Shown in pieces: positions 16,060 to 24,448 of a stretch of DNA of 43,059 bases. The stretch lies in assembly GCA_026225295.1 (NCBI GenBank), contig JAMFSN010000021.1:1-43059 (forward strand), written 5' to 3'. The stretch is from Frankia alni. GTDB lineage: Bacteria > Actinomycetota > Actinomycetes > Frankiales > Frankiaceae. Positions within the stretch are counted from its first letter, which is position 1. Each line of letters opens with the position of its first letter. The notes below the pieces were generated by a model. The model worked only from the letters and a program-made list of their open reading frames with translations. It had not been told where the DNA came from and ran no database searches. A program made the translations under genes and the position numbers.

Positions 16060-17606
16060 GTCGTCCGCACCACCTGCGTCGGGCTGTCCGCGACCGCCGA
16101 CGGGTCGAAGAGCGGTGCCGCCGGGGCCGGCGAGATCCCGTGCCGCGACGCGTCGCTGATCCGGAGCAGCAGCGCGATGATCGCCGCGTTGGCCACCACC
16201 GAGCTACCGCCGTAGGACAGGAACGGCAGGGTCAGACCGGTCAGCGGGATCAGCCGCATGACCCCGCCCACCTGCACGAACACCTGCAGGGCGAGCGAGA
16301 ACGACAGGCCGGTGGCCAGCAGCTTGCCGAACGGGTCGCGCACGCCGGTGGCGGCCCGCAGGCCCCGCATCACGATCAGCGCGTACATCAGCAGGATCGA
16401 CATGACGCCGATCAGGCCGAGTTCCTCACCGAGGCTGGCCATGATGAAGTCGGTGTTGGCGAACGGCACGGTGGTCGGGTGGCCCTGGCCCAGACCGGTC
16501 CCGGTGATGCCCCCGGCCGCGAAGCCGTACAGGCCCTGGACGAGCTGGTAGGAGGAGTTGGCCGGGTTGGTGCCATTGAACGCGTGCAGCCAGATGTTCA
16601 CCCGCTCGTGCACGTGGGCGAACATCAGGTTGGCCGAGAACGCGCCCAGGACGAACAGCAGCAGCCCGATGACCAGCCACGACGCCCGTTCCGTGGCCAC
16701 GTAGAGGATCACCAGGAACATCCCGAAGAACAGCAGGGACGAGCCGAGGTCCTTCTCGACGACCAGCACCGCGATGCTGGCCAGCCAGGCGACCAGAACC
16801 GGCCCGAGGTCCCGGGCCCGGGGCAGCGGCAGGCCGAGGAACGTGCGCGACGTCAGCGCCAGGACCTCGCGCTTGTTCACCAGGTACCCGGCAAAGAAGA
16901 TCATCAGCAGGATTTTGGAGACCTCGCTGGGTTGGAACGTGAACGGGCCGACCCGCAGCCACAGCCGGGCCCCGTTGATCGAGGCCCCGAAGTGGGGCAG
17001 GGCCGGCAGCATGAGGCAGGCCAACCCGGCCAGGCCGGCGGTATAGGAGTACCGGGCCAGCATCCGGTGGTCGTTCACCAGCCACAGGACCGCGATGAAC
17101 GCGCCCATCGCGATGAACGTCCACATGAGCTGCAGCGGGGCGGCCGACCGGGGAGCGGACTCGTGCAGCCGCTTGGCCGTGTCGGCCTTTTCCAGGTCGA
17201 TCCGGTAGATCATGACCAGTCCGAGGCCGTTGAGCGCGGCGGCCAGCGGTAGCAGCACCGGGTCGGCGGCCGGGGCCAGCCGGCGCACGGCCAGGTGGCC
17301 GACGGCCCACAGCGCCAAGAACGTGAGCCCGTCGTAGCCGACGTCCGCGGTGAGCGTCCCGTTGTGGGCGAACCGGACGGCGGCCAGCGCGGCGGTCGAC
17401 AGCAGCCCCGCGAAGATCAGCAGGGTCAGTTCCCGGTTGCGGTGCGGTAGCTCCGCGAACGCCTCGTCCCGGGCCGACCGGCCGCCCCGGATCTCGGTGT
17501 TCCCCCCGAACCGGCTGATACCGGTCCGATCGATCAGGGAACCGGCACCGCCGAACCGCCTCCCGGCGACGCTGCCGGGAACCCGTGGTCGGGGCGGGGG
17601 ACTCAT
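16056..17606 (-). CDS. rodA: RodA/FtsW-family peptidoglycan glycosyltransferase
   Basis: 516 residues, SEDS family, with about 10-12 membrane helices after a 70-residue cytoplasmic N-terminus. SEDS marks include ASINGARLWLRVGPFTFQPSEVSKI (region of the catalytic Asp loop), LEKDLGSSLLFFGMF (VEKDLGSS), and the C-terminal GLTLPFLSYGGSSVVANAA. It polymerises lipid II for the partner PbpA. The ATG at 17606 overlaps the pstP stop by 4 nt (ATGA); much longer open sequence upstream is the antisense shadow of pstP. Confidence 0.95.
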   Translation of the reverse strand: MSPPPRPRVPGSVAGRRFGGAGSLIDRTGISRFGGNTEIRGGRSARDEAFAELPHRNRELTLLIFAGLLSTAALAAVRFAHNGTLTADVGYDGLTFLALWAVGHLAVRRLAPAADPVLLPLAAALNGLGLVMIYRIDLEKADTAKRLHESAPRSAAPLQLMWTFIAMGAFIAVLWLVNDHRMLARYSYTAGLAGLACLMLPALPHFGASINGARLWLRVGPFTFQPSEVSKILLMIFFAGYLVNKREVLALTSRTFLGLPLPRARDLGPVLVAWLASIAVLVVEKDLGSSLLFFGMFLVILYVATERASWLVIGLLLFVLGAFSANLMFAHVHERVNIWLHAFNGTNPANSSYQLVQGLYGFAAGGITGTGLGQGHPTTVPFANTDFIMASLGEELGLIGVMSILLMYALIVMRGLRAATGVRDPFGKLLATGLSFSLALQVFVQVGGVMRLIPLTGLTLPFLSYGGSSVVANAAIIALLLRISDASRHGISPAPAAPLFDPSAVADSPTQVVRTT

Positions 17607-19045
17607 CGGATGGTCGTGGTTACGCAGCCGGGAGGTCGGGCCGCACCGGCGGCCGTCACAGTCAGACAGGGCAGGGCGGCCGCGGTGGCTTTCTTGGGGA
17701 CGGCGGTCGCCTTGGCCGGCGTTCCGATCGTCGGTCTCGGCCGGGTCGGGGTGGGGGTCGGGCTCGGGGTGGGCGTGCTGGTCGCGCCGTTCGCGGCCAG
17801 GTTGGCGATGATCTTCTCGGCGTCCGTGCGGCTGTCGGCCGGGATCCCCTCGCGCACCTGCGGCCGGGCGAACTCGGGCAGCTGGGCGAGCGGCATGTAC
17901 CGCTTCTGCACGCTCGACAGCGACACCCCGGCCAGGCTGGTGTCCACGCCCTGGAAGACGGCGACCTGGTCGCGGTCGACCCCGACGTAGTACTGGGTGC
18001 GCAGATAGGCCCAGCCGGCCGCCGCTCCCGCGGCGACCAGCACGACGACCACCCCGGCGACCACGGCGATCTTGCGCCCGCGGCGCTTCGAGGACCGGCG
18101 GGACCGCTCGGGCGAGGGGCCCGCGTCCAGGTCGGACTCGAAGTCGGAGGCGAACTCGCCGTGCGGGTCGGTGTCGGTGAGGTTGGCCTGGCGCCGGTAG
18201 TGCGCGGCCCGGCCGGCGGAGGTGTCCAGCTCGCCGGTGGAGGCGCCGTCCGACGCAGCCACCGCCCCGGCGACGACGCCCTTCTCGGCCGCCGCGCCGC
18301 CGACCAACGGGTGGTCGGGGTAGGCCGCGCCGTCGTCGACCACGTCGGCCACGACGACCGTCACGTTGTCCGGCCCGCCGCCCTTGAGAGCCAGATCGAC
18401 CAGTCGGTCGACGGCTTCCTGCGGGGTCGGCAGGAGCAGCGTGTCGAAGATCGTCTCGTCGCTGACCACCCCGGACAGTCCGTCGGTGCACAGCAGGTAG
18501 CGATCCCCCCGCCGAGCTTCGCGGACCATCACGTCCGGCTCGACGTCCCGGCCGTCCAACGCGCGCATCAGCAGTGACCGCTGCGGGTGACTGCCGGCCT
18601 GATCGGCGGTGATGCGGCCCTGGTCGACCAGATCCTGCACGAGGGTGTGGTCGTGGGTGATCTGGACCATTTCGTCGTCGCGCAGCAGGTAGGCCCGGGA
18701 GTCCCCGACGTGCAGGACCCCGAGCCGGCTGCCGGAGGACAGCACGGCGGTGACCGTGGTGCCCATGCCGTCCAGGGAACCGTCCCGGGACGTCATTTCG
18801 CGGAGTCGGGCGTTGGCTTCCCGCAACGCCTCGGCGAGGGCGTCCGGCAGGTTTCCGCCGGCCACGTCCTCGTCGAGGTGCGCGAGCAGTCCGATGACGG
18901 TTGAGCTGGCCACCTCGCCCGCGGCGTGGCCCCCCATGCCGTCGGCCACCGCGATGAGGCGGGAGCCGGCGTAGGCGGAGTCCTCGTTGCCCTCCCGGAC
19001 GTGGCCGACGTCCGAGCGCAGGGCGTAGTGCAGACGCAATGTCAC
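17603..19045 (-). CDS. pstP: PP2C-family Ser/Thr protein phosphatase PstP
   Basis: 480 residues. An N-terminal PP2C domain (about 1-235) has metal-binding motifs GNEDSAY, VADGMGGHAAGE, LHVGDSRAYL, LLCTDGLSGVV and GGPDNVTVVVADV. A linker and one membrane helix (IAVVAGVVVVLVAAGAAAGWAYL, about 324-347) follow, then an outside domain and a Thr/Pro-rich tail. It reverses phosphorylation by PknA and PknB. The GTG overlaps the fhaB stop by 4 nt, and the stop overlaps the rodA ATG by 4 nt. Confidence 0.96.
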   Translation of the reverse strand: MTLRLHYALRSDVGHVREGNEDSAYAGSRLIAVADGMGGHAAGEVASSTVIGLLAHLDEDVAGGNLPDALAEALREANARLREMTSRDGSLDGMGTTVTAVLSSGSRLGVLHVGDSRAYLLRDDEMVQITHDHTLVQDLVDQGRITADQAGSHPQRSLLMRALDGRDVEPDVMVREARRGDRYLLCTDGLSGVVSDETIFDTLLLPTPQEAVDRLVDLALKGGGPDNVTVVVADVVDDGAAYPDHPLVGGAAAEKGVVAGAVAASDGASTGELDTSAGRAAHYRRQANLTDTDPHGEFASDFESDLDAGPSPERSRRSSKRRGRKIAVVAGVVVVLVAAGAAAGWAYLRTQYYVGVDRDQVAVFQGVDTSLAGVSLSSVQKRYMPLAQLPEFARPQVREGIPADSRTDAEKIIANLAANGATSTPTPSPTPTPTRPRPTIGTPAKATAVPKKATAAALPCLTVTAAGAARPPGCVTTTIR

Positions 19046-19542
19046 CTGCGCAGCTCCAGGACGGTTTTACCGATCCTGACCGGAGCGCCGATGGGAACCG
19101 GCATGGGCGTGGTCACTTTCGTGCGGTCGAGGTACGTGCCATTGGTCGAACCGAGATCCTCGATCATCCACTGGCCGTCTTGGAGGACGAGTCTCGCATG
19201 TCGTCCAGATGCGAAGTCGTCCGTGAGGACCAGTGTCGAGTCATCGGCCCGACCGATGGTGACAGGTGCCGGTCCGAGACTCAGAGTGGTCCCTGCCAAA
19301 GCACCCTTGGTAACGACGAGCTTGCTCGGAGTGTGGGCCCGACGGCCCGGCGCCGGCGGGCGGGGCGCCCGGGCCGGGGCCGGCCGCCCCACGGCGGCCG
19401 GCCCCCGCTGCTGGCGGCGGGTCGGACCGAACAGGTCCAACCGCACCGCCCGCACCGCGAACAGCACGAACGCCCAGAGCAGAACCAGAAACCCGACCTT
19501 GACCAGGAGCAGGATCAGGTCGCTCGGGGCAGAGCTGTTCAT
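19042..19542 (-). CDS. fhaB: FHA-domain membrane protein FhaB (FipA)
   Basis: 166 residues. An N-terminal membrane helix (LILLLVKVGFLVLLWAFVLFAV), an Arg/Pro linker, and a C-terminal FHA domain with VTIGRADDSTLVL, SGRHARLVL and LGSTNGTYLD (the Arg, Ser/His and Asn residues that read phospho-threonine). The mycobacterial homologue is a PknA/PknB substrate involved in division. It is followed by pstP with a GTGA overlap and preceded by fhaA with 38 nt between. Confidence 0.94.
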   Translation of the reverse strand: MNSSAPSDLILLLVKVGFLVLLWAFVLFAVRAVRLDLFGPTRRQQRGPAAVGRPAPARAPRPPAPGRRAHTPSKLVVTKGALAGTTLSLGPAPVTIGRADDSTLVLTDDFASGRHARLVLQDGQWMIEDLGSTNGTYLDRTKVTTPMPVPIGAPVRIGKTVLELRR

Positions 19543-19580
19543 CGTTTCAGGCCCGGACGGGCCCGCGCATTGATCACCGT

Positions 19581-21116
19581 CTACCAGGAGCGGTCGGGAA
19601 ATTCGTGCCGGCCGCCCCGCGGGTCGCTGTCGTCGACGTCGCCCCGGCGGTGACGCGCATCCCGGACGTCGCCGTACACCGGGCCCTGGCTACCGCCCGG
19701 GCCCGGCTCCGGACCGCGGGCGTACGGGTCCGCGGGCGGGTAGCTGTCGTCGCGCTGCTGCCAGTACGGATCCGGCTCACCGGCGCCCGGCGGCGGCCCG
19801 TACCGCTGCGGGTCGTGCCGGGGCGCCGGCTCACGGTGCGAGCCGGGTCGTTGCTGGTACGGGTCGCCGCCGCCCTGGTACGGGTCGGCCGGCGCCCCGT
19901 AAGGATCCGGCCGCTGCTGGGCGTACGGGTCCGGGGCGCCACCCCGGCTGCCGTACGGGTCGCGCTCCGGCTCGGCGTAGGGATCGCCGCGACGGGGGCC
20001 GACCGTGCTCTCGTCGTACTCCTCGGGAGCCCCCGACCGGGCCGGAGCGCCGTAGCCGGCGCGCTCCGGGAAACCGTCCGGTCCGTAGCCGGGCGCGGCG
20101 TACGGGTCGGCCGCGGGCGGCGGGCCGCCACGGTAGGGGTCGGGTGCGCCGCGACCGCCGTAGGGATCCGAGCGGGGGTCGGCCCGTGGGTCGGCCCGGG
20201 GGTCGGGTCGGCCGTCGTCGGGGCCGGGTGGGTACGGGAAGCCACCCTGATCGCGACCGCCCGGGTCACGACCGCCCCGGTCGGGTTCCGGATAGCCGCC
20301 CCGGTTTCCGTACGGGTCGCGCGGGTCGGCGTCGACCGCCTCGGGCGCGGCGGGCCGCCGGTCGCGGGAAGGAGCGCGCTGCTCCTCGTTGCGATAGACG
20401 ATCACCGTGTTGCCGACCTCGACCCGGTCCCCGTCGGCCAGCCGGGCCTGCGAGGCCGGCCGCCCGTTCACGAGGCTGCCGTTGGTCGACCCCAGGTCGG
20501 CGAACACGTGCCGACCGTCGGGCATCCGGCGGATCTCCGCGTGTTTGCGGGAGACCCCCGTATCGTTGAGACGGATTTCACATTCGACACTGCGCCCGAT
20601 CAGCGCAACCTCGCTGTCCAGCACGTACTCGCGTTCACTACCGCCCCCGCCCCCGCTGGGTTTGGTCGTGATGACCAGGCGGGGACGGCTGGGACCGCCT
20701 CGCCCGGTGCGCCCGGAGGCGCCACGGTTCGGAAAGCCGCCGGCATCGGCCGCGGCGACGCTGCTTCGGATGCGGAACACCCCCACGTCCAGGTCCGTGG
20801 CCTCGGCCAGCCTGATGCTGACCGGACCCACGAACGTGTACCGCTGTTCGGCCGCATGCTCACGGACCATCGCCGCAAGCTCGTCGCACAGCGCGCTCTT
20901 ATATGGAGCCAGCCGGGTGTAGTCGCCGCTCGCGAGCTCAACGGCGAACTCGTTCGGCACCAAGGTTCGGTTGGCGCTGATGGCCCGGCGGTCATCAGTC
21001 TCTCTCGCCAGTGCACTGGCGATTTCAACCGGCTCCACTCCACCCTTGAATACCTTCGCGAAGGCACCCTCGACGAGGCCGCCCAGGCGACGCTCGAAGC
21101 GTTGCAGGACACCCAT
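19581..21116 (-). CDS. fhaA: FHA-domain protein FhaA with DUF3662 N-terminus and long DPY-repeat tail
   Basis: 511 residues. DUF3662 occupies about 1-130 (MGVLQRFERRLGGLVEGAFAKVF..., VEPVEIASALARE, YTFVGPV). The FHA domain follows at about 155-243 (ALIGRSVECEIRL, VSRKHAEIRR, LGSTNGSLVNG). The last 265 residues are low-complexity Pro/Asp/Tyr/Gly/Arg with repeated DPY units. In M. tuberculosis FhaA the FHA domain is at the C-terminus after the linker, so the order differs. FhaA is a PknB substrate that binds phosphorylated MviN/MurJ and FhaB. The ATG at 21116 has GGGAGG upstream. First gene of the operon. Confidence 0.94.
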   Translation of the reverse strand: MGVLQRFERRLGGLVEGAFAKVFKGGVEPVEIASALARETDDRRAISANRTLVPNEFAVELASGDYTRLAPYKSALCDELAAMVREHAAEQRYTFVGPVSIRLAEATDLDVGVFRIRSSVAAADAGGFPNRGASGRTGRGGPSRPRLVITTKPSGGGGGSEREYVLDSEVALIGRSVECEIRLNDTGVSRKHAEIRRMPDGRHVFADLGSTNGSLVNGRPASQARLADGDRVEVGNTVIVYRNEEQRAPSRDRRPAAPEAVDADPRDPYGNRGGYPEPDRGGRDPGGRDQGGFPYPPGPDDGRPDPRADPRADPRSDPYGGRGAPDPYRGGPPPAADPYAAPGYGPDGFPERAGYGAPARSGAPEEYDESTVGPRRGDPYAEPERDPYGSRGGAPDPYAQQRPDPYGAPADPYQGGGDPYQQRPGSHREPAPRHDPQRYGPPPGAGEPDPYWQQRDDSYPPADPYARGPEPGPGGSQGPVYGDVRDARHRRGDVDDSDPRGGRHEFPDRSW

Positions 21117-21143
21117 GCCCGGCCTCCCTTCCCGGTCCGACAG

Positions 21144-21149
21144 ATCGTA
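21144..21149 (-). promoter_or_regulatory. Possible -10 box of the fhaA-pknB operon
   Basis: On the minus strand TACGAT (TANNNT type) lies 28 bases before the fhaA ATG, leaving room for a short leader with the GGGAGG ribosome site. The -35 region (TCGGTG at 21167-21172) is a weak match. No other good -10 is seen in the 101-nt gap to the tRNA gene. Confidence 0.4.
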
Positions 21150-21217
21150 TGCTTGCAGGTGCCGGACACCGACTGCACAGGCGGTCAGGTCTCGGTGGTA
21201 CGGTGATGATCGCACTC

Positions 21218-21300
21218 GGGCGAGTGGCGGAATGGCAGACGCGCACGGTTCAGGTCCGTGTGTCCTAACGGACGTGGGGGTTCAACTCCCCCCTCGCCCA
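21218..21300 (+). tRNA. tRNA-Leu (anticodon CAG)
   Basis: The 83-nt class II tRNA folds fully. The acceptor is GGGCGAG/CTCGCCC with discriminator A at 21300; the D arm has GGCGGAATGGCAGAC; the anticodon stem CACGG/CCGTG carries loop TTCAGGT, with CAG at 21251-21253; a variable arm follows; the T arm is GGGGGTTCAACTCCCCC. It reads CUG codons. CCA is not encoded (CGG follows). A leucine tRNA beside fhaA is part of the conserved actinobacterial order. Confidence 0.97.
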
Positions 21301-21354
21301 CGGGCTGGTCTCGTGTGACCTTCAGGTTCGAAGGTCCGAGGGCCGCAACCCGGC

Positions 21355-21373
21355 CGGGGGGCCGAGCCCCCCG
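21355..21373. terminator. GC hairpin between tRNA-Leu and the convergent lipoprotein gene
   Basis: CGGGGGGC (21355-21362) and GCCCCCCG (21366-21373) form a perfect 8-bp stem with a 3-base loop. It lies 55 nt after the tRNA and 20 nt after the stop of the minus-strand lipoprotein gene, so it can serve both. Confidence 0.6.
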
Positions 21374-21392
21374 AACCCCGGTTCCGCGGCGG

Positions 21393-22130
21393 TCAGCGGA
21401 CCGGGCCGGACTGGCGGCAGGAGGTGCCGATGCCGATCGTGACGGATGCGGTGGCGGTCGGGGTGCGCACGATCAGGGGCAGGCAGAATGGCGCCGACGC
21501 GTAGAACCCGCCCGCGAAGGTGACCCACGGCTGTCCGGACGCTCCGGCGCCGACCGGGCAGGAAATGCGGACGTCGGCCGACGGCGCGGCGCCGCTTCCC
21601 CACCCGATCCGGGCCCGGCTGGTCAGCGCGCTGGGCACCGTCAGTTCGACGGTCGTCCCGGCCCGGACCTGCAGACCGACCTTGGCGAACAGCCGGGCGG
21701 AGGGATCGGTGCTTCCCGACGTGGCCGCCGCGACCGGCTGGAACGCGGGGAGAGCCACCGCGCCCAAGATGACAGATCGGCCTGTCGCCGGGGCTGCCGA
21801 AGTTGCGATGACCGACCCGCAGTCGATGGACGCCGTCGGGCCGCCGGCGGCCGGGGTGGTCGCCGGGACCCCACCGGACGGGCCGCCGGCCAGCGCCCCG
21901 CCGGGTGCCGATGTGCCGCTACCGCCGGAGCCGCTCGAACTGCCGGAGGCCGGGCCGCTGCCCGCGCTGGAGCCCGCGGCCGGGCTGCTGCCGCCGCTGG
22001 ACGACCCGCCGCACCCGGCGGCGATCGCCGCCACGGCCAACGCCACCACCGCCAGTCGACGGTCGGCGCGGGCGCGCCGCCCGGTTCGCGTCCGTCCGGC
22101 CCCGTACATCACCATCGCGCCATCATCCAC
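21393..22130 (-). CDS. Predicted lipoprotein with Gly/Ser linker
   Basis: 245 residues from the GTG at 22130; an ATG at 22115 (MVMYGAG...) is an equally possible start. A basic n-region, hydrophobic core and lipobox (LAVVALAVAAIAAGC) mark a lipoprotein signal, with the lipidated Cys near residue 40. A linker of about 55 residues is almost only Gly, Ser, Ala, Pro and Thr. The C-terminal beta-like domain (about 140 residues) has four Cys (SIDCGS, ISCPVG, APFCLP, GTSCRQ) that could form two disulfides outside the membrane. It distantly recalls DUF4232-type domains but no firm family is recognised. Role unknown. Confidence 0.78.
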   Translation of the reverse strand: MDDGAMVMYGAGRTRTGRRARADRRLAVVALAVAAIAAGCGGSSSGGSSPAAGSSAGSGPASGSSSGSGGSGTSAPGGALAGGPSGGVPATTPAAGGPTASIDCGSVIATSAAPATGRSVILGAVALPAFQPVAAATSGSTDPSARLFAKVGLQVRAGTTVELTVPSALTSRARIGWGSGAAPSADVRISCPVGAGASGQPWVTFAGGFYASAPFCLPLIVRTPTATASVTIGIGTSCRQSGPVR

Positions 22131-22200
22131 TCCCCGAGGAGCCGGGTCGGTCGGCGCCTCTCTCGGATCGGGGAGGGACCCGGACGATCGGCCGGGGCGA

Positions 22201-23361
22201 TCAGGGCGGCTCGTAGCGCACCGTCGTCGACGAGGCGCCCCGGACCGCCCCCACCCGCTCCGCCTCCGCCTCGACCGCGGCCCGGGCCGGCGCCTTCAGC
22301 CGGGTGAACAAGCTGATGGTCAACTCCAGCCGTCGGCCGCTGGCTTTCGGTCGCCAGAGGCCGACGATCTCGCCGGCCACCAGCACCGCGCCGGGACTGC
22401 CGAGGATCCGGTACAGCGCCTTCTGGTGGTCCCGGTCGGGCAGCGCCAGGTTCCGGTCGCGGGCCTGCAGGTACGGGTCGGACGGCGGGAGGAGGCGGGC
22501 GGCGGCCGGCTCGGGCGGATTGAGCAGCGCCGGAACCGACCCGGCCGGTAGCCGGACCGGTCGTCCGCCGTCGATGGACACTTCCGTGAGGTCGGACGGC
22601 CAGGCATCGCCCAGTTCGCTCCGGGTGGTGCCGAGGAAATCCGCCGCTTCACCGGGACCGGCCGGACCCAGCAGTCGCAGGTAGGCGTCCACCACGGTGA
22701 CGGTGCCGACCGGCCGGGCCGGCACGCCCGGCCACGACGCGATCGGGACGAACGTCAAAGGGGTGGACCCGGGCACGTGGCGCGCCCCGCCGGGCAGGGC
22801 GGCCAGCCGTAGCAGCTGGTCATTGACGTGGGTCGAGCCACAGCCCCGGCACTCCACCGACAGGGCCGCCGGAATGCGACTGGTGACGGCCGCGCTCAGC
22901 TCACCCTTGGGCATCGGCCCGGTCAGCACCGCGCCGACAGCCGCCGCCGTCTGGCGCAGGCCCTCCTCGGGAGACAGGCCGGCGGCCTTCATCGTGCGGC
23001 CGGCCGCGCCGAGTCGCTTCGCCGCGTCGGCGTCGCCCCGGGGCCACAACGCTTCGGCCAGGGCCGGCAGGTCGGCCGCCCGGTGCAGGTGCGGAGCGCC
23101 CCGGTGGGTCCAGGCCAACGCGAGGGCGGCCCCGTCGGCGGCACCACCGACGTCAGGATCGTCCGCCGCCCCGAAATCGGCGGGGGGCACCGGACCGGCC
23201 AGCCGGGCGGCCAACGCGACCCGGGCGGACGTGCCCTGTGCGTCCTGGATGCCGAGATCCAGCACCGTCAGCGCGAGCGGGTCGCTCGTCCCCCGGGCCG
23301 ACAGACCCTGGGCGGCCAGCCGGTAGGCCAGCACCTGGCGACGGTCGACGGCGACGGGCAT
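22201..23361 (-). CDS. Winged-helix DNA-binding protein (AlkX/HTH_42 type)
   Basis: 386 residues. The family is recognised by its N-terminal VLAYRLAAQGL, a middle winged-helix part, and the C-terminal signature LLPPSDPYLQARDRNLALPDRDHQKALYRILG with AVLVAGEIVGLWRPK (here with SDPYL where the family often has FDPYL). Related proteins include YcaQ/AlkX-type glycosylases and uncharacterised actinobacterial winged-helix proteins. A role in DNA repair or regulation is possible; the catalytic QxD motif of YcaQ is not evident. ATG at 23361. It is divergent from the acidic protein gene (107 nt). Confidence 0.85.
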   Translation of the reverse strand: MPVAVDRRQVLAYRLAAQGLSARGTSDPLALTVLDLGIQDAQGTSARVALAARLAGPVPPADFGAADDPDVGGAADGAALALAWTHRGAPHLHRAADLPALAEALWPRGDADAAKRLGAAGRTMKAAGLSPEEGLRQTAAAVGAVLTGPMPKGELSAAVTSRIPAALSVECRGCGSTHVNDQLLRLAALPGGARHVPGSTPLTFVPIASWPGVPARPVGTVTVVDAYLRLLGPAGPGEAADFLGTTRSELGDAWPSDLTEVSIDGGRPVRLPAGSVPALLNPPEPAAARLLPPSDPYLQARDRNLALPDRDHQKALYRILGSPGAVLVAGEIVGLWRPKASGRRLELTISLFTRLKAPARAAVEAEAERVGAVRGASSTTVRYEPP

Positions 23362-23468
23362 GCAATCGGTTTACCACTGCCCGCGGACAATTCCCGGGGG
23401 CCGCTCCGACCGGGTCGACCGGCCGGCCCCGACGCCGATCGGGTCGCCCGGCGCTTTACGCTCGGCTC

Positions 23469-23855
23469 ATGCCTCCGGATTCCTTCCCCGCGCGGATCAC
23501 GATCACTTCCGAGATCGTCGTCGACGTCCTCGATCCGGCGGTCCTCGAGCAGGCCGCGCTCGCGGCGATCGAGGTCGAGGAGTTCGGGGTCGTCGAGTCG
23601 GGAACGACCGTCGAGCAGGCCCGCGCGGCCGAAGCGGCGGAGGTCCGGGGCGACCCGGTGGCCGCGCTGGCCTGGCTGCTGGATCCGGAACGGGCGCTGG
23701 TCGGCATCCCCGGCGTCTCGGCCGGATCGGTCACCTGGGAGGTCTACGAGACCGGCGACGAGGCCGGCGACGAGGCCGGCGACGAGGCCGGCGACGAGGC
23801 CGGCGACGAGGCCGGCCCGGACGGGGACGACGAGCCCGCCGGGGATGTCGCGTGA
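23469..23855 (+). CDS. Small acidic protein with GDEA repeat tail
   Basis: 128 residues, family not recognised. The first 95 residues look folded (RITITSEIVVDVLDPAVLEQAALAAIEVEEF..., WLLDPERALVGIPGVS), followed by five tandem GDEA units and a DGDDEPAGD ending, giving a very acidic C-terminus. The next gene starts in a 4-nt GTGA overlap with its stop, so the two are translated together and may act together. It has no signal peptide and no membrane segment. The start ATG at 23469 lacks a strong ribosome site. Confidence 0.72.
   Translation: MPPDSFPARITITSEIVVDVLDPAVLEQAALAAIEVEEFGVVESGTTVEQARAAEAAEVRGDPVAALAWLLDPERALVGIPGVSAGSVTWEVYETGDEAGDEAGDEAGDEAGDEAGPDGDDEPAGDVA
23754..23813 (+). repeat. 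Five tandem copies of a 12-bp unit
   Basis: GGCGACGAGGCC is repeated five times exactly and in frame, encoding GDEA each time. Exact identity at the DNA level, not only the protein level, suggests recent slippage, so the number may vary between strains. Confidence 0.95.
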
Positions 23856-24448
23856 CCGTCGCGGTGGTGGTCGGCAATCCGAAGATCGGTTCGCGGACGC
23901 TCGGGGCCGCCCTGGAGGTCGCGGGCCTGCTGGCGACCGCGATCTACGGCGGCGAGCCGCTGGACCCGGACGTGGTGGAGCTGGCCCCGCTCGGCCCGAA
24001 GCTGTTCGACTGGGGCGACGACGACGTGGCCGCGGCGAAGGCAACCGTGCTGGCCGCCGATCTGCTGATCGTGGCCAGCCCGACCTACAAGGCGGCTCCG
24101 ACGGGCCTGCTCAAGGCCTTCCTCGACCAGTTCGACCGGGACGAACTGGCTGGTCGGGCCACCGTGCCGGTCATGGTCGGCGCCGCCCCGGTGCACGCCC
24201 TGGCCGTGGAGACGCTGCTGCGGCCGGTGCTCATCGAGATCGGTGCCTCGTGCCCGACGCGCGGGGTCTTCCTGCTGGAGGGCCAGCTCGGCGACGTGGC
24301 CGGGGCGCTGGCCGGCTGGCTGCCGGTCAACCTCGTCCCGCTGGCGGCGGTCGTGCGGGCCCGCCCGACCGCCAGAACCGCCCCGGCCCTCGGGGCGCGG
24401 ATCGCCCGCGAGCCCCGGGACGGCGCGGGGCCGCCCCGGGGGGTTCGG
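23852..24448 (+). CDS. NADPH-dependent FMN reductase-like protein, no nearby stop
   Basis: The flavodoxin-like domain is clear over about 170 residues: VAVVVGNPKIGSRT, then ASPTYKAAPTGLLKAFLDQF (flavin-binding loop), RATVPVMVGAAPVHALAVETLLRPVL and a C-terminal GWLPVN helix. It would reduce FMN or a related flavin with NAD(P)H. The GTG start overlaps the acidic-protein stop (GTGA). The frame has no stop after the domain: it stays open through the antisense of the HNH and into the TetR gene, to 25768. The end given here is where the domain and its short tail stop and the convergent gene begins; it is not a stop codon. A base error or a true indel near 24400 is suspected. Confidence 0.75.

Noticed and set aside
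20040-20340. Tandem DNA repeat in the fhaA tail
   Set aside because: The DPY pattern is at protein level only; the DNA units vary in length and sequence, unlike the exact 12-bp repeat at 23754.
19605-21206. 533-codon plus-strand frame opposite fhaA
   Set aside because: Antisense shadow of the DPY-rich fhaA sequence; composition is biased and no motif is found.
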